64,000 nucleotides of DNA. Source: Microthyrium microscopicum. Lineage: Eukaryota > Ascomycota > Dothideomycetes > Microthyriales > Microthyriaceae. The stretch's first letter is position 1; each line of letters begins with the position of its first letter. A program made the translations under genes and the position numbers. The notes under the pieces are model-generated. The model made no database searches. It was not told where the DNA came from and saw only the letters and a program-made list of their open reading frames with translations. The stretch covers positions 484,713-548,712 of the forward strand of contig MU004239.1 in the NCBI GenBank assembly GCA_010405405.1, in the 5' to 3' direction. This document shows positions 35,126-47,263 of the stretch, piece by piece.

Positions 35126-36649
35126 TCACTCCAATAGCTTCTTCAGTACCTCGATCTGCTTCATGACCGCACTCTTACTGCATCCACCAGTCGCCGTCCT
35201 CTGCTCCACGCTTCGTTGATAGTCAAAGATGCTCTTGATATCATCCCCAAATCTCGCATCAACCTCCTGCAGCTCTTTGACACTCAATTGATCCATCGGC
35301 CGTCCTTGTTTCTCCGCCAACGCCACAACCTGCCCACTAATATGATGCGTATCTCTAAATGGAACGCCCTTGCGCACTAAATACTCGGCCAAATCCGTCG
35401 CGAGCATATCTGGACTTAGCGCTGCCTGCATCTTTGCAGGGAAAATGGTGAGTGTGGAGAGAACGCCTGTTGCGATCTGAATAGAGTCGCCGACGGTCCG
35501 GACGGTGTCGAGCATAGCTTCCCAAGATTCTTGTAGATCTTTGTTATATGTGGATGGCGTGCCTTTGACGCTCATCATTAGACCGGCCATGTGTCCAAAC
35601 GTACGTCCCGCTTTTCCTCTGAGCAGCTCAAGGGAATCTGGGTTTTTCTTTTGTGGCATCAGACTTGATCCGGTGCTGTAGGCGTCTGCGAGTCGGACGA
35701 AGGCGAATTCCGCGGTGGAATAGATTATCAGGTCTTCTGCTAGTCTGCTCATGTGCAGCATGAGAAGGGACCCCCATTGCAAAGTCTCGATGATAAAGTC
35801 CCGGTCCGCAATGCCGGCCATGCTGTTGGGAAGCACGGATTCGAAACCTAGTTCGGTGGCCATGGCTTCGCGATCGATACCGAAAGGGTTTCCGGCGAGG
35901 GCGCCGAAGCCGAGAGGGGAGCGGTTTACGCGGGCGTGGACTTGGGAGAGACGTTCGTAGTCTTGGGAGAATGCGGTTGCGTGGGACATTAGTAGGTGGG
36001 ACCAGCGGACTGGTTGACTGTGAAACTGTTAGAGACTGACAGTCTGGGAAACTGGTAAGGGTGGTGCTTACGCGCGCTGTAAATGGGTGTAGCCTGGCAT
36101 AACGTGTTCGATTTCAGCCTCCGCTCTGCTAGCAATCGTCTTTAAGAGTGTGGCCAAGTATCCATTCATATCAGTCAGACGGTCACGAAGCCAGAGACGC
36201 ATGTCTGTTGCGACCTGGTCATTGCGGCTACGGCCAGTATGTAGTTTGCCAGCGACATCTTTGCCAATGATCTCGCCGAGACGGCGCTCATTGGCGGTGT
36301 GAATGTCTTCGTCTTGGCCAGGCACGATCACGAACTTGTCGGCTTCCCATTCTGCTTTGACAGCGAGGAGACCTTTCTCGATCTTGGCGAACTCTTCTTC
36401 CGTAAGGATGCCGGTTTTTATGTTGGCGCGGGCAAAAGCTATGGAGCCGGCGATATCTTGGGCGTAGAGGGCGCGGTCAAAGTGGATGGACTCGTTGTAT
36501 GAGACCATAAGAGGATCGAGACCACCTGTGAGAGAGTTAGTGACGAACAGCTTTGTGTATCTAGAAATAGACTCTATACCGGTGAAACGACCTCCCCAGA
36601 GCATGTTCTCCTTGGGGGCAGAGCCATCTTTTTGTGTATTGGAAGCCAT
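35126..36649 (-). CDS. arg4: Argininosuccinate lyase (489 aa)
   Basis: Exons 36649-36072 and 36017-35126, with a 54-base intron that rebuilds [14 protein letters not shown]. Signature motifs: WGGRFTG near the start, [17 protein letters not shown], and the fumarase-family signature [19 protein letters not shown]. The enzyme splits argininosuccinate into arginine and fumarate, the last step of arginine synthesis, as a homotetramer; in fungi it is cytosolic. The Met of MASNTQ was chosen; the frame is open upstream to another Met (MFIHHILSQ), but that leader is unlike the family. Length is slightly above yeast (about 463). Confidence 0.93.
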
Positions 36650-38116
36650 TGATGTTGTTGTAGTAGTATATTGGTTTGACTGACTCAGAATGTGGTGTAT
36701 GAACAAAGGTCAAGAGTAGAATTGAGTGTAGATAGTGTACTGGAAGAGCGAGAGACCGATACTAGTACTTAGTAGTGTCAATTGTTCAACCTGGTTGAAA
36801 ATTTAGGAAATTTTCTTCAATGGTCATCCACACAATCAAAACAGCGTTGAGGGGGAAAAAGTTCATCATCATCCTTGTTCAACTTTTGACGCTATCTAAA
36901 CTTTCTCCATATGGTGGGTGTGGCTCAAGCTCCAGAAAAACACCAGCCACCTTTTCATTACCATGTGAACGTCCTCCAACTCTCGTAGAGATCAATACTC
37001 TCTCTAGGATACTCACTTTACTTCATCTCAGGGATCTCAGGCCTGTCAGCGAGGTACATCGATGGCACCAGAAGCCCGCATCTGGTATTGATGAAGAAGA
37101 GCCAAAGACGAGATGGCATCATTGTGCTCTAACGAGCTTCTGCCTATCGCCCCTTTTCCATTGTTGTTTGTATGCTGAAGTCATTCACTCTACATCCTCC
37201 GAATATACTACCTGTATCGGAGCTCTCAATTGAAGACATTCTCGATCCTGAAAAGGCATTTGTTGAGCTGCCAGGTTGCTTTTTGCTACCAAGAGCTTCA
37301 CTATGACCTGGATCTTCTGCATATAGCAAATACCCCAAGTCGATACTTGCATCAGACACACTATATTCACTGTCAAGTACTACTGATCTTTCAAGTCATA
37401 ACAGGCCGCGTGGAAACGCTCTCAAACGCTACTTTCAGTCACCTTCAATCATAATACCGTACTTTAGAGTGTCAATTGTCAACCACAAATAATTTGCAGT
37501 ACCAGTTCTACACGGAAAACTCCTTTTCTCGTTTACGTATTTCTGTCTAAAAACTATTGACAACGCGGATCACTGCGGAATTAATAGTGTCTCTTGTCTC
37601 GGAAAGGCCGAACTCTTCACTTCAAGGGTTCCATCCAATGACAAAATCCACAATGAGAGAGATGTTTCGGGTCGAAGCCGACCCTATACGTAAAGACCAG
37701 TACCAGGGCAGTAATAGACAAGACAAATCTCGGGTCGATGGGCCTGATTAGGGTTCTAATTGGTAGGAATGTTGATGAGCAGTTATTATCAAGCTATGAA
37801 CTACCTCACCTCGACTTGTTGGCTTCAACACTACACACGAAACACGATCTGATCATGGCGCTTATACCCCACACTCACCAGTCTCTCGTTTTTAGATGCC
37901 AAGGAAGATGAGGGAATATATCGACTGATGCCTTGAATCTATCGCCAGTCCTCTTTAAACCTGTCATGAACCTACCAGGAACAGAATCGTTCGCTTCACA
38001 ATCCCTCTTCCCTGTTTGCTAATATATTGTATTGCCACCTTACGTTCTTTTAACCTACAGTCTTCGATGTGTTGTGGATGAGAAGATTGATCTGTTCGGC
38101 GTGAAGCTTTGTTGTT
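36650..38116. other. Intergenic region
   Basis: No gene supported. Divergent promoters of arg4 (minus) and the Zn2Cys6 regulator (plus) must lie here. A 138-codon frame near 36820-37233 has no motif. Confidence 0.45.
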
Positions 38117-40439
38117 ATGGCTCCACCAAAGCGAGAACGGAGTGATACTCCACCCCTTCATTATGAATCAAGTGGAATTACCAAGGATATGAGGAAGGGA
38201 ACACACAGCTGTACTGAATGTACGTTATATTGCGATTCCAATGGCCCAGGACTAACATTTTGATAGGTAGAAGGAGAAAGACTAGATGTACTCCATTGCC
38301 ATCTTACCCGCAAATGTGCGTCGAGTGTTTTTCTAGAGGACTGAGATGGTATGTGTCAAATTGCATGAAGGACAGTGTCTGACATCCTTCAGTACTGATC
38401 AGTCACCGGGTCCCCGTAAGCCTGCACCGGAGCAAAAGACCAATTTAAGGGATCGAGTGAGTCGCCTGGAGCATCTAGTCCAACAAATACAGGAGACAAA
38501 GGATGACAAGCCAATACCTTGCGCTCGAGATACGAAAACGATATATACACGACTAATGGACGACGTAACGATCACAATACCCACTAGCTCCAAATACCAA
38601 GAGCGCAATGGCCATGCAGCATTGCAGTCGAATGCTAAACAGTTTGGTCATCCATATGGATATCTTGGTCTAGGTGCACCCACACTCCACTCAAGGCCGA
38701 AAGACTACAAAATTCGATCTATATTTAAAGCTTCTCTACCTCCCCTTGAAGTAACTGAGCATGCACTAGAGGCCAACGCTTTCTGGTGGAATTCAATCAT
38801 GGCTACAGTTGTCGACACTGATAAACTACAGCTCAAGAAAATGACCATCAAAGAGTTTGCATCCTGGGCAATGAACTATGGGTCGCCAATGTCATGCGCG
38901 CATGTACTTCACATCATCTTGACTCAATCACCCGAATCGGAAATGGAACGACTTCTCGACCTTGTGGAGCGGTACATTCTTTCCGACGAAGAATACATGT
39001 CCACTCTGGAAGGATGTGAAGTAGCCCTATTCCACGTGAAAATGTTAGGCGATATGGGAGAGCCACAGAAAGCCTGGCAGATAACTCGAAGAGCTATTGG
39101 TTTTGCGCAAAAACTTGGATTTGACAAGGCTCGGGGCAAATTACGTCAAGACCTTATGTGGTACGGCCTATTTCACAGCGAACGCTTTGCCAGTTTGATT
39201 CTTGGAGTTCCATACGACGTTTACGATGGGCATTACAGAGTCTCCTTCTCTAATGGACCGGATGCGTACAAGAACAGAGACTTCACCTCCCGACTGGCGC
39301 AAATCGCTGGCAAAGTCGCCGACAAAATCCATGGTCTTAGTCTTACTCCTCTCTCCTTGACCGAAATTGAACAAGAGTTGGCAGCCTTGAGTGCCAGGAT
39401 GCCAGAAGGCTTTTGGCAGATACCGTATTATGCGCCTTCCAATTTCCAGGAGGCCTTCCAATGGCAGGAAAAGGTGGTCGGCCAAATCTACTACTGGCAA
39501 ACCCGTCTGATGCTGCACATGCCGTACATGCTGAAGAGTATGACTGAAGCCGGCTACGAAGACAGTCGAACTCTCTGCTTCGATTGCGCTCGTCAAATCC
39601 TCCGTCTCTGGTTCACTCTACGAGACCCTGCGAATGTTTTCATCTATAAAACAAAATCTATCGACTTTGTCGCATTCGTGGCAGCTGCTACAATAGTCTT
39701 CGGTCTCTTGACCTCTCCACATCGACTTAGTGAACAGCAGCAATCAGATGATTGGGACAGCATGGAATGTGCCACTGAGATATTCCACCGCGCCTCAAAA
39801 GCACCATTTGGTCGCTTCGCAAAGCAAGGCTATCAAGAGCTTTCGCGCATCATCAGATATCGGGGCTATGTTCCAGAAGTCGAGAAGGACGAGTTGGCGA
39901 CATACATTCCCTTCTTTGGCACTGTCACTATCCATTTCCGCGAGCAGATCACCCACATTCAACGAACAGCGCCAGCGGTGCCACCGTCTCATATTCTACC
40001 TTCCCAAACCGAACCAACAGAACTAATACCACAACAACCAATCCAGAGGCAGGACATCCCAGCTCAAAGCATGCCATCACAGCTTCAGCCCCCTCCCCTC
40101 CCCTCCCAGCCAGTTCGTGGTCCTAGACTCAGTCTCAACATCCCGCAGTACTTCAACACCAAACGAGGAGGTATTACTTCAGCGCCAGTAGTCAACAACT
40201 ATTTGTCTCCAGCTACGCCAACTGCACACCAGCCCTATCATAGTGCTATGTCTCGGAGTGCCATGCCTCGCACCATTGACCCGTCGCTATTGGAGGGCGT
40301 GACGACAGCTTTCTCGCCACAGATTGTTTCCCCGTTTCAATCTTCTGCTCATGATAATTCTGCGCTTGATCGCGATTTGCATGCTTGGGATTGGCCGGCT
40401 GCGGAGCCAAGATTGTCTGCTGAAGTTGGGTTCAAATGA
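38117..40439 (+). CDS. Zn(II)2Cys6 transcription factor (743 aa)
   Basis: Exons 38117-38219, 38267-38348 and 38393-40439. The binuclear zinc cluster is itself split by both introns and is complete only after splicing: C-x2-C-x6-C (CTECRRRKTRC), then CVECFSRGLRC. Next is a linker and a coiled-coil dimerisation helix (LRDRVSRLEHLVQQIQ). Residues about 200-500 look like the fungal-specific middle regulatory region (QKLGFDKARGKLRQDLMWYGLFHSERFASLILGVPYDV). The tail from about residue 540 is rich in Pro, Gln and Ser. It should bind DNA as a dimer at CGG-type half sites in the nucleus (family knowledge). Target genes cannot be told; no metabolic cluster adjoins. The second intron uses a donor that turns a Trp codon into the sixth Cys, which supports the model. 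Confidence 0.87.
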
Positions 40440-40725
40440 GGCATCCATCCACTTCCCTGTTGCAGTATGGAAGCCGCACATATGGAAACATTCACAATTG
40501 GAGGTTGTAGTATATGGAATCATTCGCGAGTACCACGAGCTCCAGCATGAACATCCAATAACCTGATCCGGGACTACGGGAGTATTCAATCTGGCAGTGA
40601 AGACGTCAGCTTTCAACCGGGCTGGTGGTCAGACACAGCGGACGATTTTTTGTCCATATGAAAACGCCTGGGCCACTCCATCACGTCAACTGCTAAGAAC
40701 GTAAAGGGCAGACAGAGACCACCCC

Positions 40726-40806
40726 CTTATCTGGCAGCTATAAGCCCTGAAGGGGCGGAAGGAATGGTCCCCCTGGAAATGGTGGGATTGAAAGCCCACC
40801 GATAAG
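40726..40806. other. Possible multi-stem structure
   Basis: An outer pair CTTATC (40726-40731) with GATAAG (40801-40806) encloses GCCC-TGAAG-GGGC (40744-40756) and GGTGGG (40781-40786) with CCCACC (40795-40800). The inner hairpins abut the outer stem. It may be a structured RNA, or chance. Confidence 0.35.
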
Positions 40807-41636
40807 TTGCCTCAAGCAAGAGTTACGGTTAAGCAAGATGAGACAGATGACAAAACAAGATCAAGACCATAGCTTCCAAGCTTAGATATGGGGCGGTATA
40901 ATATCATTTGAACAATATCAGTCTTGCCCATCACAATTCAAGTACTTTGATGTCGCTACTATAGCCTTTCTGAACTTGATCTTCTGATAGAAAGGACTTG
41001 GCATCACGACTTCATGAGATTCCTACTGTCGGGTCTTCCGGAAAGCTCTGAGAAGGTCGCGTCACTTGATGATATACTACAGGGGTCGTTTCTGTGTATA
41101 TGATTCACTAGCAGGTTCTGGGACCTTGCCTGTATGGTAAGGGGATGTCATATATTCTCTACTTCAGTTTCTCTACCTTGGCTTTTACAAAGGTACTTTG
41201 ACATGAGCGGTTGCCATTATTAGACTTATTGTGGTTCATGCACATCACCATCTGGTTTGCCATATGCCAGATATTGTGATCATCATGTTGTGACTTGTCA
41301 AACAGAGTCACTTTGTCAACAGAAGTATTGCTTGCTAAAATCAGATCAAGATAGCCATACAAAATGGCCGACTCAGCTAAAGTTCCTGAATCAGAATTTG
41401 CTAACAATAGATCCCATAAAATTCTATGCCCTTTGGCCAAAAATTGCTGTCCCTTCAGCAAAGAGCAAAGTGGTTTCTCGTAAGAGTTGACCCCAAATCA
41501 ATATCAAGATAAGGCAGTAATCCGACTCTCACAATTTCAGACATAATGACCTCAAAAGTAAAAAAAGACTTCTTAGACAATGAATAATAGCACAAAAAGC
41601 CGTACCTGATCAGCAGTAGGCACAAGGAAAAAAAAT

Positions 41637-41748
41637 TGCGCAAACTGGGATTCGAACCCAGGCGGGATAAATCCCATTGCAAGATTCAAAGCAACTTGGA
41701 AAGCTAACCGCTTGAGTGCAACGCCTTAGACCGCTCGGCTGATTAATC
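41637..41748 (-). tRNA. tRNA-Leu(CAA)-like gene with intron, probably decayed
   Basis: On the minus strand: D arm GCCGAGCGGTCTAAGGC (A-box-like), anticodon stem TTGCA/TGCAA with loop CTCAAG and a 28-base insertion directly 3' of the anticodon region (usual intron place), a long variable arm (TGGGATTTATCCCG), and a TPsiC arm CTGGG-TTCGAAT-CCCAG with B box GGTTCGAATCC. A T run follows, fitting Pol III termination. The 3' acceptor strand TTTGCGC does not pair with the bases before the D arm (GATTAAT), so the acceptor stem is missing on the 5' side. Leu(CAA) identity follows from the CAA anticodon, the intron and the long variable arm. It is likely a pseudogene or a rearranged copy. Confidence 0.7.
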
Positions 41749-42377
41749 ATTAGTAAGAAGATAGATAATTTTGACATGAAAAACATACCCATCTGCGCGA
41801 GAATAGAAACATAATTTTGCATTTTTTGCAATATAGCTACAGTCTGAAAATGGGACTTTAGCAACCTTCTACACTCAACGTCTGAAACACTTCCGCTAAT
41901 CATTCGTAGTCAGTATTTTATGCATCTCGGTTTTTTCGACTATTATAAAGATGCTTACCGCTTAATTTTGTCTCTTCTACACAAGATTTCAGACCTAGAA
42001 AGCAAAGTGCGAACCGGTTCAACTTCAGTTCCCGTATGAATCTTTTCACCCCTTTTCAGATTTGGTACCTTGGAACTCAACGTAAACATCACACATTACT
42101 CCCAAATGCTATTGCTTCACTTGAAGGAGCATGTCTTCTAATCTTATGTCGTGATGATAGTCGCACTTGTGCAAATCAACTAGGGAAAAAAATGAGCAGC
42201 GGGGCTAAACCATATATGGGAAAAAGAGCTGAGTACTTTTAATGTCGCCTTTCGATGACTGTTTTGGGTATGACTGTAAAGGATGTTATGGACCTTCCTA
42301 AGCTTATAAGTCTCTGAGACCGAACGAAAGATTCAGAACCCTATATTCTCCACAAACAGCGCTCTAGTTGCAGCATA

Positions 42378-43387
42378 ATGGCCGACAAAACAGAATCATA
42401 TGTTGATCCGAACCACAGTGCTCCCCCAACCATTGTTTTCACTCAATCCGAAATCAACGACTATCTGAACTTTCTGGAACTACCACAATACTGTAATCTC
42501 AGTCCCGAAGCACCTCGCGATGTCAAACTGCTCACTGCGCTCCATCAAATGCAAATCACCAAAGTTCCATATGAAAATCTAGCTCTCCACTATTCTAGCC
42601 ATCACAGCACAAATCTGGATCCCAAGTTCATACATAACAAGATCCTCACTCAAAAAGGTCGCGGTGGGTATTGCATGGAGATATCAATTTTCTTCTGTGC
42701 ATTGCTGCGAGCTATCGGGTTCAACGTGTACCATACAGGCGTGCGAGGACGGAATCGAAAGAATGGAGTTCCTGAGGGTCCTTTCATGGAGGTGTAAGAT
42801 TTGGTCTCTTCATTATTGTTGTTATATACTAACAGGTCCTTAGAGCTCATATAATCAACATTGTCACGTTTCCTAGTGGAGAGAAATACGGAGTCGATGT
42901 TGCGTTTGGCGGCGATGGAATGACTAAACCTATGCGTCTGGTTGCTCATGAGGTGTCGCTAAACATGGGCACGCAGGAAGTGCGATATGAGCTTGCTCCA
43001 ATTGCACAGTTTGCAAGCGACCATAAGTTGTGGATCTACCAGTATCGCAATCAGAAAGATCGACCGTGGGTGTCGTTCTATTGCTTTGCAGAGGTGCCAT
43101 ATTTGCACGGGGACTTTGTACTCATGAGCGAGTGGGTCAACAGAAATTCCCCTTTTCAGGTCGATTTCGTGCTTATGATCAAGTTTTTGTGGGATGGAAA
43201 AAGTGTGTATGGGAAGAAGATGTTTATACAGGATGTGTTGAAGCAGAATGACGGAGGAAAGACCAGAGTTGTGAGAGAATGTCGGACTGAACAAGAAAGG
43301 ATTCAGCTTTTGCAAGAAGAGTTCGGTATTGAGTTGAGCGAGGAGGAAATCAACGGTATCAAAGGAACAAAAACCGAGTTGCGCTAG
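42378..43387 (+). CDS. Arylamine N-acetyltransferase, second paralogue (319 aa)
   Basis: Exons 42378-42793 and 42844-43387; the 50-base intron has a GTAAGA donor and ends at CCTTAG, giving VAHIINIV. Catalytic residues: Cys in GRGGYCMEIS (the canonical RGGxC), His in AHIINIV, Asp in YGVDVAFGG. The N-terminal region (TKVPYENLALHYS) matches the family's ...PFENL motif. It differs strongly from the member at 14281-15294, so the two are old paralogues and may use different CoA donors or amines (inference). Convergent with the lipase on its right. Confidence 0.9.
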
Positions 43388-43696
43388 TATTGTATTCGCA
43401 CTCAATATGGCTGGTTAGAACGGTATTTATAGAGCTTAGAAGCATATTTGGACCTGTGAAACATATTAGCATTCTCTTTTCTTGGAGGTAGATGCTTGAC
43501 AACAATGGTGACTAGGTCATATGAGAGATGTTTCGACTGCTTTCTATTTTAGTAGTACATGTCTATCCGGAACGTCTATGAAGGTATTATAATTAGATAA
43601 ATGTATAGTAAAGTTCCTGAGCTCCACTCTATCATTATGTTCGTAATGTCGTAAGTTCATACCTGTCCTTTGAAATCTTCATCACAGGCGATGGGC

Positions 43697-44893
43697 TCAA
43701 GGAGGAGCAGTTGAGACAGATCCTGGGGACGGATTCAAGTCAGGTGGAAGAGTAAAATCCGTTGACCGCCATCCGCTGTCTGTCACAATGGAGCCAGGTC
43801 CATAGCCTTTCAGGTTTCCTAGGCCCATCGGGAATGGATACGCAGCACCGTCCGAGCAGGCAGTGATGTTGCCAAAATACCACCCATGATCAGCAGTTGC
43901 CATTCGGAACCACTGTCGATTGCCAGACCAGCTCTCCCCAGACTTGAGTTCTGTTATGTCAGCGGCTTTGACTGTTTGGTTGGTCGGTGAAGAAATGTAG
44001 TACTCTGGAGAGATATGCTCGTAGCCGATTATGGTGCTAGGGTATTGAGGAACTGGATCAGACATATGTGTGAATCTGTATGACTTGCCCAGTGACGGAG
44101 GAAGAGATGTCATCCAATTAGCGAATGCTGAGTTCCCAACTCTTGGACTTCCAAAGGTGTACTGAGAGTGAGGTTAGAGTGCGAGACAAACGGAGGGACA
44201 AGTTTTCTTACCATATCGACAGACACATTGTTTTTTCGTAGTTCAGCAGTTGCTAGAGTTGCCAAAGCTCCTCCAAGAGAATGGCCAGTCACGATTATCT
44301 TGCTTAAAGGGTATTTGGTCTTCGTCTGATTGAGAATAGACATGACCAGAACACGAGACTCGTTCCATGCCGAAGAGAATCCTGACGCAACGCCGCATGA
44401 TTCACAGAGGCTTGAATTGGTAATGAAAAAATCAATGTCTGTCATCGCATTCTTGTATGAGTCGGTACCTCGAAATGCGAGGACAATTTGGTTGTTTGTT
44501 TGGTCTGTGGCTAGGAAACCTGTTACCCCAGATTTTCCAGCTCTAAAACAGGTCAATCGAGGAATGACTCGATGTTCATTAGAAGACCTACTCTGAAAGG
44601 CCAAGGACTGTCCTCGTTTGTGCCGTTTCGACAGTCGGACAGGATTCATTGTCGCAACGTATTTTGCGATCTGCGTGCTCGGTATTGTTTGGACAGTATG
44701 CAGCAGCAGAGTATTGTTCGAAAATTGAAAATGCCTTCAGATCCTCAGCTAGATGTAGCAATTAGCACTGGTTGTTCTGATATCACAGAGACTAACCTGA
44801 AACTGGTGCCTGAAGAAGCGGCAGCGCTGCCAAAGGTTTTGCTTGGAGAAGAAAGAGAAGAGCAAATGCGAAATGGCTCATCGATGAGAGCAT
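43697..44893 (-). CDS. Secreted class 3 lipase (349 aa)
   Basis: Exons 44893-44797, 44748-44592, 44542-44212 and 44161-43697, with introns of 48-50 bases. The N terminus MLSSMSHFAFALLFLLQAKPLAA is a signal peptide. The nucleophile elbow GHSLGG, the VLAFRGT oxyanion strand, the YTFGSPRVGN acid region and a C-terminal His (HISPEYY, with YPSTIIGYEH) are typical of Rhizomucor/feruloyl-esterase-type alpha/beta hydrolases of Lipase_3. Paired Cys in YCPNNTEHADRKIRC and CDNESC suggest disulfides. It should hydrolyse glycerides or related esters outside the cell. The second-exon acceptor choice is supported by phase and by the resulting EAGKSGVTGF. Confidence 0.88.
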
Positions 44894-45570
44894 GATGTCA
44901 AGACGCAATTGAACCAATACAAGTGGGAGGCTTATAGGAAGCCGCAAGTAAGACTAGAATGCGATTGGGAAGAAACAATTGACGCTCGAGCATTGATATC
45001 TCAACGAACTTGTCACAGGTATTTGAATAGCACTTGATATCAACAACGTCTAACTTTTTACGTCGGATCAACGACTTGACGTCACGGTATAACGATGCGG
45101 ATCTGATAATTCGTGCAAGCTCTCGCTGGATCACGAAATACCGAAGCGACTTTCCGGTACTGACCTTAAGTGAACTATAATCGAAAGCCTAAAACTAGAC
45201 CTTGAAGACCAGCCCCATCCGAGCCAAGAGAACTCGATGGGACAAGATGACATCGAGTCATAAGAGTGTTTGATAAGTTTCTTCCTAAACGCTAGGAGGC
45301 TGGGTACCACCTGGTATTGTGGGACATCAATTCCCCACACCATACGTCAAAGACCAAATGGCCGTATCTGCCCGTCTAGGAAAACGGAACGGCCGTTAAT
45401 GTGATGATAAGGCTGGACTGACGGGTTGTATGATTGTATCAGGCTATACTTCGCCTAGTTTCCTAGGACACGGGCTGATCGCAAAATCCTCTTACATGCT
45501 AGTACCAAGAGTTGATGAATGACACGATAGGTGTGCTGCCAGACTCACAATCATACACCAATCTATTCGT
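44894..45570. other. Intergenic region
   Basis: Lipase promoter side and the 3' flank of the unrecognised gene at 45571-46300. No further gene supported. Confidence 0.4.
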
Positions 45571-46300
45571 TCAAATGCCCCCGAATATGGATGTCTTTGA
45601 GATAGGAAGACCTTGTAGCGGATCTGTTGGCGCTCTAAATTCAGTGTAGTAGACCTCTGCCTCTGCTTCAAAGCAACCACAATCGACGTCATTTAAAGTT
45701 TTAAACTTCACGTACGAACCTAGAGATGTGTGAATCTGAGACGCTGAAAGTGGAACTTGGGAGTTGAATAAGTAGCCAGCCCTACGAGCCTCCCATGGTG
45801 CAGATCCAGGATTTAAGGTTTCGTCCTCGCGTGGTCCTGTCATTGTAGGGTCAGTAGTTGCCTATGAGAGTACATGCACGGAATCTGCTTGGAAAGGGTT
45901 CCAAAAATAGTGGGTTCGCGTTGGAAGACTTCATAGATCTACCTCTTCAAGCACAATCGACGGATCGCTGGAGTGGTTGCCTGGAAGTCTGTCTAGTGCG
46001 ACTGTCTGTTCGATCGTGTCGCCATGCTCTAAAGTCCCGAATCCATGCAAACTTACCGAATTTGAATCGAAATTGGAACCGTGGAAGAATTTGTATATAT
46101 TCGACTCCACGGATTGCCCTCAGGATACCCAGATGCCAGAATCGGGATGGTGAGTGCAATGGACTTATGGCTCTGACATGTGCCACGACCTCAGATGGCT
46201 TCTCACCGCTTTCTACTATGATTGTAGTGAAGTTGCCTGTGACACTGAGCCATCTTGTGTTCGGCTCATAGGTCAAAGAAACCTGTGTATTGCTATCCAC
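45571..46300 (-). CDS. Unrecognised small gene, partial exon model
   Basis: Coding-like blocks: an N-terminal block from about 46300 (MDSNTQVSLTYEPNTRWLSV), a middle block (about 46120-45935; NIYKFFHGSNFDSNSVSLHG, GTLEHGDTIEQTV) and a last block 45867-45571 (ATTDPTM, AGYLFNSQVPLSAS, CFEAEAEVYYTEFRAP). The join between the middle and last blocks is convincing: GAG|GTAGAT ... CATAG|GCA, phase 0. The join between the first two is uncertain (candidate intron of about 46 bases with a weak GTCCAT donor). There may be an upstream exon. No signal peptide or known domain seen. Function not recognised. Confidence 0.4.
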
Positions 46301-47263
46301 GGCTCTGTTTCGTTTTGTGTTTCGTGTTCGTCAAATGCTCACCCATCTTCTATTACAATCATAAATGTAGGTAGACAAGCTGCCGATTGTCTAGTTTATG
46401 CCTCCTGTCAGTTGCAAGGTCCATGTATGAGTTAACTCCCGAGTGCTGGGGTCAAGTTCAACATGATTCCTCAAACTGCTAGAGAAGTCAAATAGATAGC
46501 TAGTTAAAAAAATTCAAGGGAAACGGTCTATCGTAGAAGTACACTTTTGAAGCGATAACTTGCTTGTCAATCACAGCCACTTGCTGACTGATCGATGCTA
46601 ACCAACACAATTTATAGGAGGTAGAAATTCACTCTACCAAATCTGTAAAGAGTAACGAACTGAAGAAACATCGATATTTGTTCATAATAAAGTTTGCTCG
46701 AAAACAAATTTCAGAAAACATATGACCAACGCCATCAAATGCTCGCGATGTACCGTACATTGGCATAGACCGAAAATGAAAAGGAGCAAAGCACTTGTGT
46801 ACTGTATGGGGGCCGACATATCACTGCCTCGAAAAGGAATTCATTCTAATCGTTGCAGGGATCTGTTCAATGGTAAATAAGCTTAAAGCCATTCTACCAA
46901 TCACTGTCCGGTTATCAAGCCATAAGCTGATTCTAAACACCAAATTCCAGCCTCATTCAGCCGAATATGGACTGCTGAAAATCCTCCTTCTTTCAATGGC
47001 GGCAAATATTTCCTGGTGGCGTATCTCAGCTCACAAGCTCGTCTTAGTTAAGCGAGTTGCAAATGAGATTCGATTTTTCTGGTGGTGGTTGTTCAACGTC
47101 TTCAAACTCAACTTCATTCAGTCCCTCATTTTCAAGATTCACGCAGAAATCAGTCACTCGTTTGTGTTACAATCTAATATCGACTGTTGCGGTGCCTTCC
47201 GATCATCTCGCAAGCGAGGAGAATACACGACTCCTTCAGTTCGACTTGTATGAGTAATCTATA
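46301..47263. other. Intergenic region
   Basis: A 152-codon frame at 46795-47253 is rich in hydrophobic residues but lacks motifs and sits in the expected promoter of the Kelch-type gene; I do not call it. Confidence 0.4.

Larger units (their letters stand above)
40440..42377. other. Intergenic region with an RNA-like fold and a tRNA-Leu-like gene
   Basis: No protein gene supported. Bases 40726-40806 can fold (separate entry), and 41637-41748 is a tRNA-Leu-like sequence on the minus strand. The rest shows only short motif-free frames. Confidence 0.5.

Noticed and set aside
46795-47253. 152-codon frame upstream of the Kelch gene
   Set aside because: Hydrophobic and Lys-rich without motif, and it overlaps the expected promoter of the Kelch gene.
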